NCBI GenBank assembly: GCA_026014815.1
Contig: JAOZHP010000069.1
Location: 1-35,699, forward strand
Length of the DNA stretch: 35,699 bases
Direction: 5' to 3'
Source: Candidatus Bathyarchaeota archaeon
Lineage (GTDB): Archaea > Thermoproteota > Bathyarchaeia > TCS64
The notes beneath the pieces are model-generated. The model worked only from the letters and a program-made list of their open reading frames with translations. It made no database searches and was not told where the DNA came from. Of this stretch, positions 31,078 through 35,699 are shown piece by piece (position 1 is the first letter of the stretch; every line of letters begins with the position of its first letter). A program made the position numbers and the translations under genes.

Positions 31078-32979
31078 ATGCCTCTCCCATATGATAATGA
31101 AGGCTCGTTACTAGTAGCAGACCTCACAGAGAAAAAAACCATAATTATACCCATTCTACGGGACATCCACAGCAAATACTACCTAGGGTTAGGTTACAAT
31201 ACTTGGCTTCTAAACCAGAAAACCAACCCTGATACAACCCCCTTTGGTGCTGAAAACATAGTCATCATATCCCCCGGGCTGCTAACAGGAACAGACGCCC
31301 CAGCCAGTTCAAGAGTAGAGGTCACCACAAAGTCACCTCTCACAGGCTTAATAGGTACAGGCAACTCAGGGGGTCACTGGGGGCCGAGACTAAAAAAAGC
31401 TGGATACGACTCCCTCCTGATAAAGGGAGCCTCCGAGAAACCTGTCTACCTCGTGATACAGGATCATGAAACCCGTTTCATTGAAGCCGAGGCGCTGTGG
31501 GGGCTCGACACCTATGAGACAACAAACCAGCTAACCAAAAGACACGGCGTTGAAAGTAGCGTTATGACCATTGGGCCCGCCGGTGAACGCCTCGTCAGGT
31601 TCGCCGCCCCTGTCTTCGATAAACAACACATGCCGGGAAGATGCCATGCAGGAGGAGTGCTAGGAAGCAAGAATCTCAAGGCGGTGCTGGTTCAAGGCAC
31701 AGGAACAGTCAAGCCCCGAGACCCTGATGCATTCAACGAGGCTGTTCAGGAATCCGAGGAAAGAATCAGGAGTTACCCTGCGTGGAAGGCGCGAGCCAAA
31801 GCCGGCTCCATGGGAACCATCGGAGTAACCGACACCGGCGTAGACTATGATGAAGTCGTGGGTCCTTACCTTAAACGTGGGCCACAGGGCGTCTACTGCC
31901 CATGCATGATGGAGTCCCTGTACGGCTGTAGCCTCCTAGCTGATGTCACGGATGGACCGTACAGCGGCGTCGATGTGGCGTGTGCGGGTCTTACCCTGTA
32001 CTCGGGCACTGCCGGAAGATACTGTATAAGCCTCCCAGCTGCCTTTTACTTCAACGAGCTCTGTCAACGCCTCGGCATGGACATGTTCGGTCCCTTCTTC
32101 TATGCTTACGAGCTTTCCCAGCGTGGAATATTAACAGAGAAACAGCTGGGCTTCAAGCTGGAGTATGGAGACGAGGAAGCCCTGATGAAGCTACTTAGAA
32201 TGGTTGCCTACAGGGAGGGCTTCGGTGACGTATTAGCCGAGGGCTCCACACGGGCGGCACAGAGCATCGGTGGAGGCGCAGAGAAATATATTCCAGCCGT
32301 TAAGGGTCTTGAGGTCATGCAGCCTGACGCCCGCGCTGCCCTCAAAGGGAACATCTTTACCGCTTTAAGCGTCCTCACTAATCCCCGTGGAGGAGACGAC
32401 CTGAAAGGCACCCATGGAGTTTCCAACTACCCTGGCCACGCCAGCTGGGCAAAAAAACTGGGAATACCCGAGGAAGAACACTCTAGGTGGCTCTATGATT
32501 GGCTTGACATGCCATCAGATACCAAGAAAAGGGTGTTCGGTGACCCACCGGACGTTGCCAACCCGGATGAGCTTCTCATCACTATCTGGTATAATCACTT
32601 GACAAGCGTCTACAATAGCCTCGGCTTCTGCATGTTCGCCTCCAGCGTAGCTGACGCTCTCGGCCCATCCCATCAAGCCAGACTCTACACGGCGGCAACC
32701 GGCAACCAGACCACACCCGATGAGATAATGGAGACCGGTGAACGGATATTCAATCTCATGAGACTATACGTACACCGAATGGGCGTCACATCCAAGGACG
32801 ACCATTGGCCAGAAACCTACTACACCGAACCCAGTCTCGCAGGAAAAGAGATAGCTCCCCCATTCTCAAAGGAAGAGACTCAGCGACACCTAAACAGATA
32901 CTACAAGCTTAGAGGATGGGACCCAGAAACCGGGAAACCACTGCCCGAGACACTGAAAAGACTGGGAATAAATCCCTGA
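31078..32979 (+). CDS. Aldehyde ferredoxin oxidoreductase family protein
   Basis: A 633-residue tungsten-pterin enzyme of the AOR family. Visible: ENIVIISPGLLTGTDAPASS then SPLTGLIGTGNSGGHWGPRL (N-terminal pterin domain), AGYDSLLIKGA and GSKNLKAVLVQG. The Fe4S4 cysteines in known AORs follow CxxCxxxC plus a distant Cys. Here the first three are C274, C276 and C284 (CPCMMESLYGC), an altered spacing, and the distant one is probably C518 (LGFCMFAS). It should oxidise aldehydes from amino acid or sugar breakdown with ferredoxin, but the altered cluster site suggests a separate clade with unknown substrate. The ATG is at 31078. No cofactor genes adjoin it. Confidence 0.88.
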   Translation: MPLPYDNEGSLLVADLTEKKTIIIPILRDIHSKYYLGLGYNTWLLNQKTNPDTTPFGAENIVIISPGLLTGTDAPASSRVEVTTKSPLTGLIGTGNSGGHWGPRLKKAGYDSLLIKGASEKPVYLVIQDHETRFIEAEALWGLDTYETTNQLTKRHGVESSVMTIGPAGERLVRFAAPVFDKQHMPGRCHAGGVLGSKNLKAVLVQGTGTVKPRDPDAFNEAVQESEERIRSYPAWKARAKAGSMGTIGVTDTGVDYDEVVGPYLKRGPQGVYCPCMMESLYGCSLLADVTDGPYSGVDVACAGLTLYSGTAGRYCISLPAAFYFNELCQRLGMDMFGPFFYAYELSQRGILTEKQLGFKLEYGDEEALMKLLRMVAYREGFGDVLAEGSTRAAQSIGGGAEKYIPAVKGLEVMQPDARAALKGNIFTALSVLTNPRGGDDLKGTHGVSNYPGHASWAKKLGIPEEEHSRWLYDWLDMPSDTKKRVFGDPPDVANPDELLITIWYNHLTSVYNSLGFCMFASSVADALGPSHQARLYTAATGNQTTPDEIMETGERIFNLMRLYVHRMGVTSKDDHWPETYYTEPSLAGKEIAPPFSKEETQRHLNRYYKLRGWDPETGKPLPETLKRLGINP

Positions 32980-33404
32980 CCCATTTGAATAAACAAAGTG
33001 ATGATAAAGGTGTTTATTTCACTCACGAAGACCCAATGATGCAACAACTATGCCCCATACGCGAAGTCTATGTTCAACTGTTCGTGCGACTAGTATCCAC
33101 GAAGCATTCTAAACTTCCAGTACATGCCAAACACGAACACGGCGGTGTAGACGAAGAAGCCACTGAGGAAGCCGCCCATGAAGTACTTGAGCTCCCTTGT
33201 GAGTTTAACCTAATTCGTGAAAAATATTCTTGTTTTAAAGGATTTAGAGATTGGAGTTCGGTAAGTTGGAGCCAGAGAGAACGGACTTACTGCGTGTGAG
33301 ATCAACAAAACTATTGGCTTGGGGGGACTCGGCCACAAAAAATATTCATTCTCAAGTCTTGATCAGACGAAAATTTCTTTAATCCAAGACATGACGAGCT
33401 TTAC
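32980..33404. other. Gap between the AOR and BtpA-family genes
   Basis: 425 bp. The only coding signal I see is a tiny hydrophobic ORF on the minus strand (33090-33179). Plus-strand frames here look non-coding. A TATA-like AT-rich stretch near 33371-33384 could serve the gene at 33405. Confidence 0.5.
33090..33179 (-). CDS. Tiny membrane peptide ORF (29 residues) or gene remnant
   Basis: Minus-strand ATG at 33179 to TAG at 33090-33092. The peptide is MGGFLSGFFVYTAVFVFGMY then WKFRMLRGY: one membrane helix and a basic tail, a plausible topology. The codons before the ATG also read like protein (KLTRELKYF) back to a TAG, and a GGGAG lies about 12 nt upstream. It may be a real small membrane protein with a non-ATG start or the end of a decayed gene. 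Confidence 0.35.
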   Translation of the reverse strand: MGGFLSGFFVYTAVFVFGMYWKFRMLRGY

Positions 33405-34217
33405 ATGAATTCTAAAGGATGGTTCAGCGAACTGTTCGGGGTCAGTAAGCCCATCATCGCCATGGCACACATACCGGCGCTGCCAGGCACCCCCCGCTAC
33501 GACAGGGAGAAAGGAGTAGAACATCTCGTTAAGTGGGTAGCAAGGGATGTTGAGAACCTCGTCGAGGGAGGAGTGGACGCCATCATGTTCTGTAACGAGG
33601 ATGACCGTCCCTACGTCTTTGAGGCCGGCATCGAGCAGATCGCCGCCATGACCCGAGTAATCGCAGAGGTGAAGCCAAAAATCCCATTCGGCGTCGATTT
33701 CCTGTGGGACCCCATGGCAGCCATGGCGGTGGCCCACGCCACGGGCGCCCGCTTCATCCGAGAGGTGCTGACCGGCGTCTACGAGTCAGATATGGGGCTG
33801 TGGTCACCCAACACGGGAAAGCTGGCGAGGTTCAGGTCCCAAATCGGTGCTGATGATATCCGGGTGTTCTACAACGTAGTGCCCGAGTTCGCCTCACCGC
33901 TGGGCTCACGCAGCGAGGCGGAGCGGGCCCACAGCGCGGTTGTCTCATCTCTGGCCGACGTGATCCTGGTATCAGGGAAGATGGCGGGAGCAGAAGCTGA
34001 CCTATCCATAATCAAGGACATCAAGAACCACATCGATGCCCCCGTGTTCGTCAACACAGGCGTCAAACCCCACAACGTGATGGACTACCTGTCCGTCGCC
34101 GATGGAGCCATCGTGGGCTCCAGCCTCAAAAAGGACGGCTACACCTGGAATCCTGTAGACCCCCAGCGGGTCGAGGAGTTCATGGATCAGGTCAAACTGG
34201 TTCGCCAGTCCACATAG
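33405..34217 (+). CDS. BtpA/SgcQ-family TIM-barrel protein
   Basis: A 270-residue protein of the BtpA family. Landmarks: IIAMAHIPALPGTPRYD at the start, EGGVDAIMFCNEDDRPYVF, PFGVDFLWDPMAAMAVAHAT, FIREVLTGVYESDMG, and the phosphate-binding end VFVNTGVKPHNVMDYL with GAIVGSSLKKDG. BtpA was described from cyanobacteria as needed for photosystem I stability; archaeal members belong to a broader TIM-barrel group and their reaction is not known. No photosynthesis role is implied here. The ATG is at 33405. Confidence 0.9.
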   Translation: MNSKGWFSELFGVSKPIIAMAHIPALPGTPRYDREKGVEHLVKWVARDVENLVEGGVDAIMFCNEDDRPYVFEAGIEQIAAMTRVIAEVKPKIPFGVDFLWDPMAAMAVAHATGARFIREVLTGVYESDMGLWSPNTGKLARFRSQIGADDIRVFYNVVPEFASPLGSRSEAERAHSAVVSSLADVILVSGKMAGAEADLSIIKDIKNHIDAPVFVNTGVKPHNVMDYLSVADGAIVGSSLKKDGYTWNPVDPQRVEEFMDQVKLVRQST

Positions 34218-34277
34218 GATACGATTTCATTTAGCAAATATTTTATTGCATGTGGCCGGCGAAAACAAGTGACAATC

Positions 34278-35510
34278 TTACTTTGGGATCGCCGCCGCGA
34301 TTTTCTCGATAACGGTTTCTATGAAACGAGACCGGTCTCCTCTTGGAGGGTTATCGTTTCCCATACGAACTACGACTAGATCCCGGCTTGGGATGATGTA
34401 GCTATCGTTCATGTTGTGGCCTCGGGACGCATACGTGTCCTTGGGCACGTTTTCCCATTCGTCCTGAATCCAGAACGTGAAGCCATAGTTGTGAGACTCA
34501 CCGTTAGCTTGAACAAACCGTCTTGTAGCCTGTTTCATCCATTCCTCTGGGACAAGCTGTTTGCTGCCCCATCGCCCCTTATGCAACCACAGGTACCCTA
34601 GCCTAGCGAAGTCACGTGCGGTGCACCTGAAGGTGCTTCCCACTATCGTGTTGTATCCATATGGGCTTTCGCTCTTATCGGCGCCGTAGGCGTTGCACTC
34701 CTTGCTTCCTCCCACTCCCCACCCTGACTCATCGGAGAAGTTCAACTCTCTAGGGTCATTGTAGACCATAACCCTGTACTGGTTGTCCCTGAGTTCTATA
34801 GGCATTCCAATCTCACCGAGGACACGGTCATAGACGTAGGGGCCAACCTGTTCTCCTGAAATATTCCGCATGGCGAGCGCCATCTGCTCCAGCCCATAGT
34901 TACTATAATTGAACCCGTACTCCGGCTCGAACAGCAATGTATGGTGCGCGGGAACTCCCTCGAAGCTCCACCAACCAAAACAGTACTCGTACATCTGGAG
35001 GGCGCCCGTGTAGCCGGGGTAGTGATGACGTGGGCTGGGTGCCAGCCAAGGCTCAGGTGTTTCGTGTCCCGAAGTCATGGAGATGGCGTGCTTGACCTTG
35101 ATGTTTTTCTTCCTCTCATCCGTTACGGGCTGATCCCATATCTGGGGTATAAGTGAATCCTCGCGACTTTTTCCCACCAGATAAGAGTCCAAGTTCACCC
35201 TGTCCTTGTATTCATCTAGGAACACTCCCATCGCGGTGCCGAAGACGGATTTGGTGGACGATTTCACGTCGTTGCATGATTGGGCCGTCCAAGGCTGTGG
35301 CCCTCCCTCTGTCCCTGTTACATAGCTTTCACCGATGATGTGTCCCTTGTAGATTATGAGAAGTGCTCCGCCGTGACTCTTGGTGAATACCTTGTTGTCA
35401 TGGTAGCTGATTGCCTCGTATAGTTTGCCTGTGTCCACTCCAAGGTTTTCTGGGTCCCCGACGCGCCAGCCTCCATCCTTTTCTGATGGTGGAAAATAAT
35501 CTTCATTCAT
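34278..35510 (-). CDS. Serine beta-lactamase-like hydrolase (class C/esterase type)
   Basis: About 410 residues of the beta-lactamase/penicillin-binding fold. The nucleophile motif SxxK appears as SSTKSVFG, and the YxN motif is FNYSNYGLEQMA. The C-terminal end has the strand DLVVVRMGN. There is no signal peptide, so it is cytoplasmic and more likely an esterase or peptidase than an antibiotic-resistance enzyme. The ATG at 35510 (MNEDYFPPSEKD) is preceded by AGGTG about 9 nt away. A GTG at 35522 is the other choice. Confidence 0.88.
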   Translation of the reverse strand: MNEDYFPPSEKDGGWRVGDPENLGVDTGKLYEAISYHDNKVFTKSHGGALLIIYKGHIIGESYVTGTEGGPQPWTAQSCNDVKSSTKSVFGTAMGVFLDEYKDRVNLDSYLVGKSREDSLIPQIWDQPVTDERKKNIKVKHAISMTSGHETPEPWLAPSPRHHYPGYTGALQMYEYCFGWWSFEGVPAHHTLLFEPEYGFNYSNYGLEQMALAMRNISGEQVGPYVYDRVLGEIGMPIELRDNQYRVMVYNDPRELNFSDESGWGVGGSKECNAYGADKSESPYGYNTIVGSTFRCTARDFARLGYLWLHKGRWGSKQLVPEEWMKQATRRFVQANGESHNYGFTFWIQDEWENVPKDTYASRGHNMNDSYIIPSRDLVVVRMGNDNPPRGDRSRFIETVIEKIAAAIPK

Positions 35511-35608
35511 CAATCCCTGCACCTGTTAATCTGTAACTGTTATGCGGATTGTGGATAAAATTATTGATTAAATCGCCTGTGTCGGGTGATATCTAAACTA
35601 GTCTTTTA

Positions 35609-35699
35609 TTATTTTGATTCCTTCTCCTCGGCAGTAATAATGACTATATTTTCATACAAATCACGGAAGAACTCATAAACCTTCATGTTAACGCAATAT
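35609..35699 (-). CDS. Partial reading frame at the right edge, C-terminal end
   Basis: A minus-strand frame open from the window edge to a TAA at 35609-35611. The visible end reads YCVNMKVYEFFRDLYENIVI then ITAEEKESK, helical and charged. It could instead start at the ATG at 35686 (25 residues). Too short to assign. Confidence 0.35.
   Translation of the reverse strand, partial: YCVNMKVYEFFRDLYENIVIITAEEKESK

Noticed and set aside
32916-33299. 127-residue ORF after the AOR gene
   Set aside because: It begins inside the AOR gene in another frame, has no recognisable domain, and overlaps the better supported minus-strand small ORF.
34278-35510. Antibiotic-resistance beta-lactamase
   Set aside because: No signal peptide and an archaeal context; the motifs fit the broad serine hydrolase family.

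Overview
The window is archaeal chromosomal DNA. The evidence is a TATA-box-binding protein with two direct repeats, an archaeal-type prolyl-tRNA synthetase, a methanogen-type thymidylate synthase, an F420-dependent Mer-like reductase, a LacS-type GH1 glycosidase, a FUN14 protein, and many genes with a TATA box about 25 nt upstream of the start codon and no room for a leader. The mix (Mer without other methanogenesis genes, an aldehyde ferredoxin oxidoreductase, peptide and amidohydrolase enzymes, a TackOD1-type zinc protein) would fit a heterotrophic TACK (Bathyarchaeia-like) or Asgard lineage. I cannot choose between them from this sequence.

Layout. 1-10.5 kb is housekeeping and metabolism: a clipped transporter start, a small membrane protein, an M24 peptidase, a ribbon-helix-helix protein, an Lrp/AsnC regulator with a probable autoregulatory operator, a small protein next to mer, a GH1 glycosidase, carbamate kinase, FUN14, a HemK2-like methyltransferase, a PqqB-like metallo-hydrolase and ProRS. 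10.6-15.4 kb is a visibly AT-richer block: two paralogous seven-helix membrane proteins with DUF835-like tails flank a GH3-like adenylating enzyme, and a single-domain KaiC-like ATPase converges on them. 15.7-22.8 kb holds a cysteine-rich ferredoxin-like protein, an abgB-like pseudogene with a large internal deletion, a rubrerythrin/TackOD1 gene pair with a 1-nt overlap, a membrane glycosyltransferase, an MBL hydrolase, an MFS transporter and an Asp/Glu racemase-family protein.

22.8-31 kb is the most unusual part. It begins with tRNA-Leu(UAG). Nearly every intergenic gap after it carries a short element in the same orientation: a palindrome of the form GGTGATATCACC, a spacer of about 7 nt, then a T-arm-like hairpin around GGTTCGAACC and often a C-rich acceptor-like end. 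This is the layout of the 3' half of a class II tRNA (long variable arm, T arm, acceptor strand). A second, partly related element type starts with GGGTTCGAACCCAATCCT. A block of about 150 bp (tRNA 3' end plus flank plus one element) is duplicated on both sides of the TBP gene. Genes between the elements are TBP, a 53-residue ORF, thyA, an SDR, a creatininase-family protein, a DEAD-box helicase, a cold-shock/HhH protein and a methyltransferase.

31-35.7 kb returns to ordinary metabolism: an aldehyde ferredoxin oxidoreductase homologue, a tiny hydrophobic ORF, a BtpA-family protein, a serine beta-lactamase-like hydrolase and a clipped reading frame at the right edge.
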